A DNA stretch of 36,896 nucleotides from Ruminococcus sp. (GTDB taxonomy: Bacteria > Bacillota > Clostridia > Oscillospirales > Acutalibacteraceae). The notes beneath the pieces are model-generated. The model searched no databases and was not told the origin of the DNA. It saw nothing but the letters and a program-made list of their open reading frames with translations. The DNA lies in NCBI GenBank assembly GCA_017481885.1, contig JAFUOM010000108.1:1-36896 (forward strand), given 5' to 3'. A program made the position numbers and the translations under genes. This document shows positions 1-7,840 of this stretch, piece after piece. Each line of letters opens with the position of its first letter. Positions within the stretch are counted from its first letter, which is position 1.

Positions 1-224
1 AACAATTAAATTGCTGTTATCAAGCGTTTTTTACCTCACCACCGCCTACGGCGGAGCCTTTCCTTGCAGGAACGGCAAACCCTTTGTCCTTCGGACATTT
101 CCCTTATCAAGGGAATACCTGATTTCAAACAGGGGAAGCCTAATTTGTAGTCCTGTTGGTGCTACGCACGGCGGGCAATTCGTGAATTGCCCCTACAATT
201 TGCTATGCAATAAACTATAATTTA
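1..224. repeat. MITE-like intergenic element, left-truncated copy
   Basis: This is non-coding and made of short hairpins. It ends at 211-224 in the terminal motif TAAACTATAATTTA. Bases 1-57 match, in reverse complement and with a single mismatch, the segment 22856-22913, and bases about 135-174 match 22800-22840, so it is an inverted copy of the complete element at 22701-23006. The far end lies outside the window. No transposase is visible. The copy ends about 70 bp before the promoter of the first dockerin gene. Confidence 0.75.
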
Positions 225-292
225 ACATAACAGCAACACCTGAGTTAGTGCCGTCTTTTCTTGTTAGGGTTAAATTTCCTTGATTGGTTATT

Positions 293-360
293 GTGCACAA
301 ATAATTTACCTGTTTTTTTACTATTTGACTATTGTCTTTTGGTTTTGGAGTTATTATAAT
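293..360 (+). promoter_or_regulatory. Promoter and upstream element of dockerin paralogue 1
   Basis: The -35 is TTGTCT (332-337), the spacer is 17 bp and the -10 is TATAAT (355-360). GTGCAC lies at 293-298 inside the perfect palindrome TTGTGCACAA (291-300), 33 bp before the -35, with a T-run ending in TTAC in between. The same arrangement recurs before the next three paralogues. The implied leader is about 70 nt and holds a possible hairpin (AACCTTGC paired with GCAGGGTT) before the ribosome binding site. Confidence 0.7.
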
Positions 361-436
361 TAAATAGCAAATGTATTTATATTTGTAACCTTGCTTACTT
401 GCAGGGTTCATTATCAAAATTTAACGGAGGTAATTG

Positions 437-2350
437 ATGATGAAAAAGTTTATTTCTCTCGTACTTGCTGTTATGATGCTCGTATCATGCGTATGCATCT
501 CAGCTACAGCAGCAGACGAGGCACAGGTTCTCCACTTTGATGCAGAGGCATCAGGTTGGACAGATTTTACTAGCGTATTCTGCCACATCTGGGCTTATGG
601 CGGCGATTCTTTCGCTCCATGGCAGTCAAAGAAGGAAAAATGTACAGATAACGGTGACGGTACATGGTCATACGACATTACTGCAAAGCTTAAGACAGAA
701 CTCGAAGAGGGTCAGCTCTATGTTTGTATCTTCTCAAACAACAACAACCAGCAGATTTATGACCTCTTATTCGACACAACAGTATTTGGCGACACAGCTT
801 ATGGTGCTGATTTCGTTTACGAGAACCCAGAAGATAGCTCAAAGACAGCTCAGGCTGGTTTCTGGAAGAATCAGGATCCTGCAGTGTTCGGTCCTGCAAT
901 GGCTATCACATCTATCGGTAACGTAGTTGGTACTTGCATCCCTAACGTTACAACAGCTCAGGAAATCTTCGAGACATTCCTCGCTAACACAGAAAAGCTT
1001 GACAACGTAAGAACATACTCAATGAAGACAGATCAGGCTATCCTTGACGATATCGCTATCGCAATGGATCTTACAGTTACTGACATCGAGACAGCTATTG
1101 CTAACACAGCAGCAGTTGTAGAGTGGAACGCTGCTGACTCAACAGCTCCAGCTGGTTCAACAGAGCCAACAGAGCCAGAAGCTACAGAGCCAGAGGCAAC
1201 TGAGCCAGAAGCAACAGAGCCAGAAGCAACAGAGCCAGAAGCAACTGAGCCAGAGGCTACAGAGCCAGAAGCTACAGAGCCAGAGGCTACAGAGCCATTC
1301 GATCCAGCTGACCACACATGGACAGCTGTTGGTGCTATCGCTCCAGGTCACACAGACGGCGGTTGCTTAGGCACAGCTTGGAACCCAGCTAACACAGACA
1401 ACGACCTCGTATTCGACGAGACTACAGGTATTTGGTCAATCACATACACAGACGTTGCTGCTACACTTGAGACAGAGGACTTTGATGATACATGGTACGA
1501 GTACAAGGTTGCTGCAGACCACGCTTGGGATCTTTCTTTCAACGAGAACGGTAACGCTTTAGGCGACGGCACAAACGCTAAGTTTGACGTTGAAAAAGAC
1601 GGTTCAACAGTAACAATCTTCTTCGACGGTACAAAGTGCTGGGCAGTTGTTGAGGCTCCAGAAGTAACAGAGCCAGAAGCAACAGAGCCAGAAGCAACAG
1701 AGCCAGAGGCTACTGAGCCAGAAGCTACAGAGCCAGAAGCTACAGAGCCAGAAGCTACAGAGCCAGAGGCTACTGAGCCATTCAACCCAGCTGACCACAC
1801 ATGGACAGCTGTTGGTGCTATCGCTCCAGGTCATACAGACGGCGGTTGCTTAGGTACAGCTTGGAACGTAACAAACGCTGACAACGACCTTACATACGAT
1901 GAGGCTACAGGTCTTTGGTCAATCACATACACAGACGTTGCTGCAACAGGCGAGACAGACGACTATGAAGATACATGGTACGAGTACAAGGTTGCTGCTG
2001 ACCACGACTGGGCACTTTCATACAACGAGTCAGGCGACGCTTTAGGCGATGGCACAAACGCTAAGTTTGACGTTGAGGTTGACGGTTCAACAGTTACAAT
2101 CTACTTCGACGGTACAAAGTGCTGGGCAGAAGTAGAAGCTCCAGAAGTTCCAGAGCGTCAGCTCGGCGACGTTGACAACGACGGCGAAGTTACAATCATG
2201 GACGTTACAGCTATCCAGATGCACCTTGCTAAGCTCGAGATCCTCGACGAGGAAGCTCTTGCATATGCAGATGTAAACGGTGACGGTTTCGTTACTATCC
2301 TTGATGGTACAGAGATTCAGCTTGCACTTGCTGATATCGAGGAACTTTAA
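437..2350 (+). CDS. Secreted dockerin protein with N-terminal starch-binding-like module and two X25-like modules
   Basis: The protein has 637 residues. GGAGG (426-430) lies 6 nt before the ATG at 437; ATG 440 and TTG 434 are alternatives. Residues 1-26 form a signal peptide, ambiguous between signal peptidase I cleavage near A-T-A-A and a lipobox (L-V-S-C). Residues about 30-150 are an aromatic-rich module (H-F-D-x-x-x-S-G-W-T-D-F, C-H-I-W) reminiscent of CBM25/26 starch-binding domains, followed by a helical segment to about 235. Two nearly identical modules (about 288-408 and 448-570) resemble X25 domains of pullulanases (G-T-A-W-N, Y-E-Y-K-V-A-A-D-H, G-T-N-A-K-F-D-V). They are separated by EATEP linkers. 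The C-terminal dockerin (about 574-637) has two calcium loops. No catalytic domain is seen. Inferred role: a non-catalytic carbohydrate-binding component of a docked complex. The family resemblances are judged by eye only. Confidence 0.9.
   Translation: MMKKFISLVLAVMMLVSCVCISATAADEAQVLHFDAEASGWTDFTSVFCHIWAYGGDSFAPWQSKKEKCTDNGDGTWSYDITAKLKTELEEGQLYVCIFSNNNNQQIYDLLFDTTVFGDTAYGADFVYENPEDSSKTAQAGFWKNQDPAVFGPAMAITSIGNVVGTCIPNVTTAQEIFETFLANTEKLDNVRTYSMKTDQAILDDIAIAMDLTVTDIETAIANTAAVVEWNAADSTAPAGSTEPTEPEATEPEATEPEATEPEATEPEATEPEATEPEATEPEATEPFDPADHTWTAVGAIAPGHTDGGCLGTAWNPANTDNDLVFDETTGIWSITYTDVAATLETEDFDDTWYEYKVAADHAWDLSFNENGNALGDGTNAKFDVEKDGSTVTIFFDGTKCWAVVEAPEVTEPEATEPEATEPEATEPEATEPEATEPEATEPEATEPFNPADHTWTAVGAIAPGHTDGGCLGTAWNVTNADNDLTYDEATGLWSITYTDVAATGETDDYEDTWYEYKVAADHDWALSYNESGDALGDGTNAKFDVEVDGSTVTIYFDGTKCWAEVEAPEVPERQLGDVDNDGEVTIMDVTAIQMHLAKLEILDEEALAYADVNGDGFVTILDGTEIQLALADIEEL
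1178..1297 (+). repeat. Eight tandem 15-bp units encoding an EATEP linker
   Basis: Eight consecutive 15-bp units encode Glu-Ala-Thr-Glu-Pro. They vary only in synonymous positions (GCT/GCA, ACA/ACT, GAA/GAG). They form the extended acidic linker between the N-terminal module and the first X25-like module. Confidence 0.9.
1676..1780 (+). repeat. Seven tandem 15-bp units encoding an EATEP linker
   Basis: This is the second array of the same 15-bp unit, with seven copies, between the two X25-like modules of the same protein. The unit number differs from the first linker (8), as expected for a slippage-prone tract. Confidence 0.9.
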
Positions 2351-2374
2351 TCTTAAAAGTTAATTGAACTTTAT

Positions 2375-2400
2375 GGGCGGTCTTTTGACCGCCCTTTTTG
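2375..2400 (+). terminator. Rho-independent terminator of dockerin paralogue 1
   Basis: The stem GGGCGGTC (2375-2382) pairs with GACCGCCC (2387-2394) around a TTTT loop, followed by a T-run. The terminator and its upstream flank are almost identical to the one after the next gene (3524-3549), a trace of tandem duplication. Confidence 0.92.
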
Positions 2401-2437
2401 TTTACCTATTTAAGTTTACGGCATTGCATTAGTAAAA

Positions 2438-2506
2438 ATGCACTAATATCTTGTCCGTTTTTTTACACAGTGACGTATTGTCTTTTGACTATATCGGTTT
2501 TATAAT
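2438..2506 (+). promoter_or_regulatory. Promoter and upstream element of dockerin paralogue 2
   Basis: TTGTCT (2478-2483), a 17-bp spacer and TATAAT (2501-2506). ATGCAC at 2438-2443 takes the place of GTGCAC, 34 bp before the -35, with a T-run ending in TTTTACA in between. The leader can fold GGTACCC (from about 2517) against GGGTGCC (about 2540). Confidence 0.7.
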
Positions 2507-2584
2507 TACAATGTGGTGGTACCCGTTTTTTACAAAGCAGGGTGCCTGCAATGTTTATCATTAAAGTTTTTTGGAGGTAAGATG

Positions 2585-3499
2585 ATGAAAAAGTTTATTT
2601 CTTTAGTGCTTGCAGTAATGATGCTCGTATCTTGCGTTTGCATTTCAGCCGCAGCAGCAGACGAAGCTCAGGTTCTCCACTTCGACACAAATGAGTCAGG
2701 TTGGACAGAGTTTACTACTGTATACTGCCACATCTGGGAGTACGGCGGAGATGGTTTCTTCCCATGGCAGTCAAAGAAGGAAAAGTGTGTAGATGAAGAC
2801 GGCGACGGCATCTGGACTTATGACTTAGGTGCTAAGGGTATCGAGCTCGAGGCTGGTAAGCTCTACGTTTGTATTTTCTCTAGCAATAACGGTACACAGA
2901 TTCACAATCTCTTATTTGATTCAACAGTTTTAGGCGACACAGCCTACGGTGCTGACTATGAGTACGAAAATCCAGAGGACAGCTCAAAGAAAGCTCAGGC
3001 TGGTTTCTGGAAGGGTCAGGACGAAACAGTGTTCGGTCCAGAATTAGTCATCACATCTATCGGTAACGTAGTTGGTACTTGCATCCCTAACATAACAACA
3101 GCTCAGGCTATGTTTGAGACATTCCTCGCTGATGCAGCTAAGCTTGACAACGTAAGATTGTTCTCAATGAAGTCAGACCAGGCTATCCTTGACGATATCG
3201 CTACCGCAATGGGACTCACAGTTGCTGATATCGAGACTGCTATCGCTAATACAGAGGCAGTTGTAGAGTGGAACGCTGAGGATTCAACAATCGGTCAGGT
3301 AAAACCTGAAAAAGGCGATGTTGACCTTGACGGCGTTGTTACAATTATGGACGTAACAGCTATCCAGATGTGCCTTGCTAAGCTTTCTGAGCTTGATGGT
3401 GCAGCACTCGATCAGGCTGATGTAAACGGTGACGGTTACATTACTATCCTTGATGGTACAGAGATTCAGCTTGCACTTGCTGAGATTGAGGAGCTTTAA
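2585..3499 (+). CDS. Secreted dockerin protein, minimal member of the tandem family
   Basis: The protein has 304 residues. The ATG at 2585 was chosen because GGAGG (2573-2577) lies 7 nt upstream and it aligns with the M-K-K-F-I-S-L start of the paralogues; ATG 2582 and an upstream ATG at 2513 are alternatives. Layout: signal peptide (1 to about 25, again with an L-V-S-C motif), the shared module (about 28-235) and a C-terminal dockerin (about 242-304) whose loops end in I-M-D-V-T and I-L-D-G-T. It lacks the linkers and X25-like modules of its upstream neighbour but is otherwise very close to it, and its leader, promoter and terminator match too. It looks like the basic unit of the family. The function of the shared module is unknown; a starch-binding-like fold is only suggested by spacing of aromatic residues. 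Confidence 0.9.
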   Translation: MKKFISLVLAVMMLVSCVCISAAAADEAQVLHFDTNESGWTEFTTVYCHIWEYGGDGFFPWQSKKEKCVDEDGDGIWTYDLGAKGIELEAGKLYVCIFSSNNGTQIHNLLFDSTVLGDTAYGADYEYENPEDSSKKAQAGFWKGQDETVFGPELVITSIGNVVGTCIPNITTAQAMFETFLADAAKLDNVRLFSMKSDQAILDDIATAMGLTVADIETAIANTEAVVEWNAEDSTIGQVKPEKGDVDLDGVVTIMDVTAIQMCLAKLSELDGAALDQADVNGDGYITILDGTEIQLALAEIEEL

Positions 3500-3523
3500 T
3501 CCTAAAAGTTAATTGAACTTTAT

Positions 3524-3549
3524 GGGCGGTCTTTTGACCGCCCTTTTTG
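3524..3549 (+). terminator. Rho-independent terminator of dockerin paralogue 2
   Basis: GGGCGGTC paired with GACCGCCC and a T-run. The sequence matches the terminator at 2375, including flanking bases. Confidence 0.92.
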
Positions 3550-3585
3550 TTTGGTTGTACTTATTTTTTTACTGCGTTGGTTAAT

Positions 3586-3654
3586 GTGCACTAATATTCC
3601 GTTTGTTTTTTTACATATGGATGTATTGTCTACTGGTTGTCCGAGTTTTATAAT
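3586..3654 (+). promoter_or_regulatory. Promoter and upstream element of dockerin paralogue 3
   Basis: GTGCAC (3586-3591), 34 bp, TTGTCT (3626-3631), a 17-bp spacer and TATAAT (3649-3654). A T-run ending in TTACA lies between. The leader shares the motif TTGCAGGTTTATTATTAAAG, just before the ribosome binding site, with its paralogues. Confidence 0.7.
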
Positions 3655-3733
3655 TAAAGTGTAGTGGCACTATGTCTGTATTAAGCAGTGTGCTTGCAGG
3701 TTTATTATTAAAGATTAACTCGGAGGTAAGACG

Positions 3734-5569
3734 ATGAAAAAGTTTATTTCTTTAGTGCTTGTTGTAATGATGCTTGTATCTTGCGTTTGTATTTCAGCTA
3801 CTGCGGCTGACGAAGACGCTCAGGTTCTCCACTTTGATACTAACGCGTCAGGTTGGACAGATTTTACAAAGGTTTATTGCCATATTTGGAAGTATGGGTA
3901 CGGCACAGATCCTTTTGCTCCTTGGCAGTCAAAAAAGGAAGCTTGTACAGATGAAGACGGTGACGGTATCTGGACATACGATATCACTGCTAAGGGATTT
4001 GAAATTGAAGAGGGCAAGCTCTATGTTTGTATTTTCTCTAACAATAATGGCACACAGATTCACAACCTACTATTCGATTCAACAGTTCTAGGCAACACAG
4101 CTTACGGCGTTGATTTCGAGTATGAAAATCCTGCGGACAGCTCAAAGAAAGCTCAGGCAGGCTTCTGGAAAGGTCAGGACGAAACGGTTTTTGGCCCTGA
4201 AATGTGCATCACATCTGTAGGTAACGTTGTCGGCACTTGCATACCTAACGTTACAACAGCTTTTGGATTGTTCGAAGATTTTGTAAGTGATTTTGATAAG
4301 GTTGATAACGTAAGAACATATTCGGGCAAGACAGACCAGCAGATAGTCGATGATATTGCTATTGCTCTTGGTCTTTCAATTGATGATGTTGGTGGCACTC
4401 TTGCTGATTATGAGATATTAAGCGGATGGAATGCGGCTGACACAACAATTCCTGAGGAAAACGGGCTTTTGACCGTACAGACTGCTGTTAATCAGTACAG
4501 AGAGCAAACAGGCGATGAATTTACCACAAGACGTTACTATTTCCTCAGACCTGACGGCACCAATGGCGAAACAGCTAAGACAGGCGAGGTTTATGACAAG
4601 GGTATGTATGTACCTTCGTGGGGAAAGAGAACTACATCTGCAACGCATATTTATTGGGAGAATACAGAGCGACTTGACCCTGAAAGTTACATAGGCTATG
4701 CCGCAATGCGTGCAGACAGCGATTATGTTTACTACGCTGATGTGCCTGACTTTGTTACATCTATAAAGTGGAACAACGGTATTAATTACAAAGAAAGTGA
4801 CGCACTGTGGCAGTGGGCTCACGAAACATTTAACATTGCTTGTGAGTACTACGATGTAGGTGAATCGGATAATTACCCAATGGGACTTGACAGCTTTGAC
4901 AATATGATTTTTGTTATCGACCCTGATCAAAGACCTTGGGCAGTTTACGGTGAACCGGGTGCTGAGCCTGGCGAGTGGTATTACTACTACGGTGATGGTT
5001 GCTATGGTCTTAGAGCAAACGGTGACTCACTTGACTGTATGCGTGATGACCACACCCACGAAAAACGTGGCGATGTGCACATTATAGCAGGTGACAAAGA
5101 AGTTTGTGGTACAAATTGGGACCCAACAGACCTTAATAACGAGCTTGTTTACAACGAGGAAAGCGGTTTGTTCGAAAAAGTATACGACAATGTTCCTGAT
5201 GGAATACATGTGTTTTTGATTACAACAAACTATGTCTTCCCAAAATCAGGGTCTGGCGTATTGGATGGTTGCGACTTTGGCAGGGATTTAATAGTTGATG
5301 TTAAACAGGACGGCGCAAGGCTTATCATTACTTTCGATGGAGTTGACAAGGCTGACTTTATGCTTTTGCCACCATCTATGGTTACAGGTGACGTAAACCT
5401 TGACGGTGAGCTTTCTATTCTTGATGCAACCAAAATTCAGCTTGTTATCGCAAAGCTCGAAGAGTTTGCAAACGCAGACGCAAAAGCTTTGGCAGATGTC
5501 AACGGCGATGGCGAGGTTACAATTCTGGACGTAACTAATATACAGCTTATTCTGGCAAAGGTTGAATAA
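3734..5569 (+). CDS. Secreted multi-module dockerin protein
   Basis: The protein has 611 residues. GGAGG (3722-3726) lies 7 nt before the ATG. Layout: signal peptide (1 to about 25); the family's N-terminal module (about 29-235); a second module shared only with the next gene (about 245-455), marked by Q-Y-R-E-x-T-G-D, Y-A-D-V-P-D-F-V-T-S-I, W-N-N-G and a W-Y-Y-Y-Y-G tract; an X25-like segment (about 455-545, with G-T-N-W-D-P); and a C-terminal dockerin (about 548-611). Many surface aromatic residues suggest glycan binding, but no catalytic motif is seen. Unlike the two upstream genes it uses a broader codon set. It is preceded by its own promoter and followed by its own terminator, so it is a monocistronic unit. 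Confidence 0.9.
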   Translation: MKKFISLVLVVMMLVSCVCISATAADEDAQVLHFDTNASGWTDFTKVYCHIWKYGYGTDPFAPWQSKKEACTDEDGDGIWTYDITAKGFEIEEGKLYVCIFSNNNGTQIHNLLFDSTVLGNTAYGVDFEYENPADSSKKAQAGFWKGQDETVFGPEMCITSVGNVVGTCIPNVTTAFGLFEDFVSDFDKVDNVRTYSGKTDQQIVDDIAIALGLSIDDVGGTLADYEILSGWNAADTTIPEENGLLTVQTAVNQYREQTGDEFTTRRYYFLRPDGTNGETAKTGEVYDKGMYVPSWGKRTTSATHIYWENTERLDPESYIGYAAMRADSDYVYYADVPDFVTSIKWNNGINYKESDALWQWAHETFNIACEYYDVGESDNYPMGLDSFDNMIFVIDPDQRPWAVYGEPGAEPGEWYYYYGDGCYGLRANGDSLDCMRDDHTHEKRGDVHIIAGDKEVCGTNWDPTDLNNELVYNEESGLFEKVYDNVPDGIHVFLITTNYVFPKSGSGVLDGCDFGRDLIVDVKQDGARLIITFDGVDKADFMLLPPSMVTGDVNLDGELSILDATKIQLVIAKLEEFANADAKALADVNGDGEVTILDVTNIQLILAKVE

Positions 5570-5579
5570 TGATAAAAAT

Positions 5580-5614
5580 AACCGCTGTGGAGTGACCACG
5601 GCGGTTGCTTTTTT
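5580..5614 (+). terminator. Rho-independent terminator of dockerin paralogue 3
   Basis: The stem AACCGCTGTGG pairs with CCACGGCGGTT around AGTGA, with one wobble pair, followed by a T-run. It closely resembles the hairpin at 7287 after the next paralogue. Confidence 0.9.
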
Positions 5615-5628
5615 CTACAAGGTGAATA

Positions 5629-5696
5629 GTGCACAAATTAGATGCTCGTTTTTCTACATTTTAAACGTTGTGATTTGTGATGCTTAATTTTATAAT
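5629..5696 (+). promoter_or_regulatory. Promoter and upstream element of dockerin paralogue 4
   Basis: GTGCAC (5629-5634), 33 bp, TTGTGA (5668-5673), a 17-bp spacer and TATAAT (5691-5696). It is the most diverged of the four, but spacing and the intervening T-run are kept. Confidence 0.65.
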
Positions 5697-5784
5697 AAAA
5701 TTGCAAAATATTTAAAACCAATGAAACCAAATGATATGGTAGCAGGGTATTATTAGTGAAAGGATGCTAAAGGAGGCGTGTTCA

Positions 5785-7269
5785 ATGAAAAAACTAACTT
5801 GCATCGTTCTTTTGATAAGGATTATTGTGTCGTGCGTAAGCGTTACGGCGACTGCTACAAACAGCTCAAACTGCTTGCATTTTGATGTGAATTCCGCAGG
5901 CTGGACGGGTTTTAAAAGAGTTTACTGTCATATCTGGGAATACGGCGGAGAGCCTTTTTACAATTATGGCGCTAAAAAAGAAATGTGTGCGGACTCAGAC
6001 GGTGACGGTGTGTGGACTTATGATTTGAGTGAAAGAGGAATAACGCTTAAAGACGGTGTTCTGTATGCGGTGGTCTTTGGCTCTGACAGAGTAGACACCT
6101 CAAGCCCTATATACGACTATGACCAGACATATACATTGTTGTTTGACAGCAGTGTTTTGGGTGACACAGCGTATTGCGACGGCACGGTGTATGAGGATTT
6201 CGAAGATTTAGAAGTAACTTTCTGGAGAAATCAGGACGAAACTGTTTTCGGACCTGAAAAGACAGTCGCAACCAATGGCGAGGTAATCGGAACGTGTGTG
6301 CCAAGTGGCGTGACAAGTGAAAAGTTGCTTGAGATTTTCCTTGTCAATTGTCTTGACTTTGCTATGGACGAAACAGGAAAGAGTGCTCAAAAGCTTATTG
6401 ATGATACAGCGTTCGACTTGAATTTATCAAAAAATGATGTGGTGATGTGTCTTGAGCGTACAGATAACGCCGGTTCGGAGTTCTATCTTGGTTGGAATTC
6501 TCACGATTCTACACTTGAATTCAGCCTTGCGTCATACGATGAGATTGAAGTCAAGCGTGCTGTAAGACAGTACAGAGAATTGACAGGCGACAGGAGCTTC
6601 AAGACTAATCGATTCTATTTTTATATGCCTAGCACAGCGGAGTCTAAACCAGCGGATAGTGAGTATGCTCGCAAAAATTCGCACGAGGATTTTAGGTGGG
6701 ACGGTTCAGTCAACATCTACTGGACAGGCACCAACAGATTTGACCCTTACATGTATCCGGGGTTTGTTCCGATGATTACTGATGACTATTATATGCATTA
6801 TGCGGATGTTCCTGATTTTGTAACGTCTATCGAGTGGAACAATGGTGTGGATTATACCGACGAGAGTAAGGCTTACAATGCTGTGGGCACAGGTGAGCTT
6901 ACATGTGCAGGGCACGAGAATATGGTTTACTATGTTGATGTTTTCAAGCCTGTTGTAGAGGTTGAAGGCAAGCCTGCTCAGGTCAGCGGAAGATGGTACT
7001 ATTACTACGGAAACGGATGTTTCGGTGAAAAGGAAAACGGCAACGCATTTAATTGCATCAGAAGTGAATACAGGCACTTCAATGATGGTGATGCTGACGG
7101 AGATGGCGATGTTTCGATTATGGATGCAACCGAAATTCAGCTTGTTTTAGTAGGAATTAAAAATTGGAAGTCATCGTATGAAAAAGATTTTGCAAATGTT
7201 GACTGCGACGACGAAGTAAGCATTATGGACGCAACTGCCATCCAGTTACACCTTGCAGGTCTTGACTAA
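5785..7269 (+). CDS. Secreted dockerin protein, diverged fourth paralogue
   Basis: The protein has 494 residues. AGGAGG (5771-5776) lies 8 nt before the ATG at 5785. That ATG matches the M-K-K start of the family; an in-frame ATG at 5764 precedes the ribosome binding site. Layout: signal peptide, the family N-terminal module (about 25-240), the second module shared with the preceding gene (about 245-430; Q-Y-R-E-L-T-G-D, A-D-V-P-D-F-V-T-S-I-E-W-N-N-G, W-Y-Y-Y-Y-G) and a dockerin (about 432-494). The X25-like segment of the preceding gene is missing. The second dockerin loop reads N-V-D-C-D-D, so it has Asn at position 1 and no glycine at position 6, which may weaken calcium binding. The gene is convergent with gtrA-like DNA across a shared terminator. 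Confidence 0.9.
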   Translation: MKKLTCIVLLIRIIVSCVSVTATATNSSNCLHFDVNSAGWTGFKRVYCHIWEYGGEPFYNYGAKKEMCADSDGDGVWTYDLSERGITLKDGVLYAVVFGSDRVDTSSPIYDYDQTYTLLFDSSVLGDTAYCDGTVYEDFEDLEVTFWRNQDETVFGPEKTVATNGEVIGTCVPSGVTSEKLLEIFLVNCLDFAMDETGKSAQKLIDDTAFDLNLSKNDVVMCLERTDNAGSEFYLGWNSHDSTLEFSLASYDEIEVKRAVRQYRELTGDRSFKTNRFYFYMPSTAESKPADSEYARKNSHEDFRWDGSVNIYWTGTNRFDPYMYPGFVPMITDDYYMHYADVPDFVTSIEWNNGVDYTDESKAYNAVGTGELTCAGHENMVYYVDVFKPVVEVEGKPAQVSGRWYYYYGNGCFGEKENGNAFNCIRSEYRHFNDGDADGDGDVSIMDATEIQLVLVGIKNWKSSYEKDFANVDCDDEVSIMDATAIQLHLAGLD

Positions 7270-7286
7270 AGTTAATAAATAAAAAC

Positions 7287-7312
7287 AACCGCTGTGGGTG
7301 ACCACAGCGGTT
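7287..7312. terminator. Bidirectional terminator between convergent genes
   Basis: The perfect stem AACCGCTGTGG (7287-7297) pairs with CCACAGCGGTT (7302-7312) around GTGA. There are T-rich bases on the right and A-rich bases on the left, so it can end both the dockerin gene (+) and the GT2-GtrA operon (-). Confidence 0.88.
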
Positions 7313-7347
7313 TTGTTGTTGAATATATTTTTGTGTCAGTAGGTGTG

Positions 7348-7815
7348 TTACTCGGTTTTTTTCTTCTTGTTTTTGAAGATGAAAAGCTTTGAAAAAACGT
7401 AGTTGAGAATTACAACGATAACGCTGACGAGAATCTTTGCAAGCATACCCTCGATGCCGAAAATCGCCTGATCAAAGCCAAACTTGATGAGAAGCGGAAG
7501 TCCGACCCATTCGATAACGCCTGTCACAAGACGTGACGAAACGAACAGCCAGAATTCTTTGAAAGCGATGCTTGGTCGCCACGATTTGCTCTCGAATACC
7601 CACAGCTTGTTTGTGATGTATGCAAACACAACCGCACATATCCACGAAAGAACGTTTGATGTTGTTGTCAAATCAATGGTGATGCCCCAAAATGAAATGG
7701 TAGGTATCACCATAGTGAATAACGCGTATGTCACCCACGAAACAACTGTTGTCAGCACACCGAAAATCAGGTACATTATAATCTCGTGGAACTTGTCCCA
7801 AAGTTTTTTAATCAT
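7348..7815 (-). CDS. GtrA family membrane protein (polyprenyl-sugar flippase candidate)
   Basis: The protein has 155 residues and four predicted membrane helices. It ends in a lysine-rich tail. The pattern fits the GtrA/GtcA family: an N-terminal helix with Y-L-I-F-G-V-L-T-T, a second segment with N-K-L-W-V-F and the C-terminal N-Y-V-F-S-K-L-F-I-F. Family members are thought to flip undecaprenyl-phosphate-linked sugars across the membrane. The start at 7815 has AAAGG upstream and follows the GT2 gene by 25 bp; longer in-frame starts overlap that gene and were rejected. With the upstream GT2 and the divergent YfhO protein it forms a plausible surface glycosylation module. Confidence 0.88.
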   Translation of the reverse strand: MIKKLWDKFHEIIMYLIFGVLTTVVSWVTYALFTMVIPTISFWGITIDLTTTSNVLSWICAVVFAYITNKLWVFESKSWRPSIAFKEFWLFVSSRLVTGVIEWVGLPLLIKFGFDQAIFGIEGMLAKILVSVIVVILNYVFSKLFIFKNKKKKTE

Positions 7816-7840
7816 AGTTTTATGCCTTTCAAGTGCTGTT

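Noticed and set aside
437..520. Calling the first dockerin proteins lipoproteins because of L-V-S-C
   Set aside because: An alanine-rich signal peptidase I site follows a few residues later and dockerin proteins are usually soluble; left as ambiguous.
1178..1780. CRISPR-like array
   Set aside because: The repeats are contiguous 15-bp coding units without spacers and lie in frame within a gene.
1033..1834. Minus-strand frames rich in Ala-Ser-Gly-Ser-Val and Trp-Leu-Cys repeats
   Set aside because: They are the antisense reading of the EATEP linker repeats of a well-supported plus-strand gene, with no ribosome binding site.
4418..4930. 170-residue minus-strand ORF
   Set aside because: It lies fully opposite a supported dockerin gene, has no ribosome binding site and has an unnatural composition.
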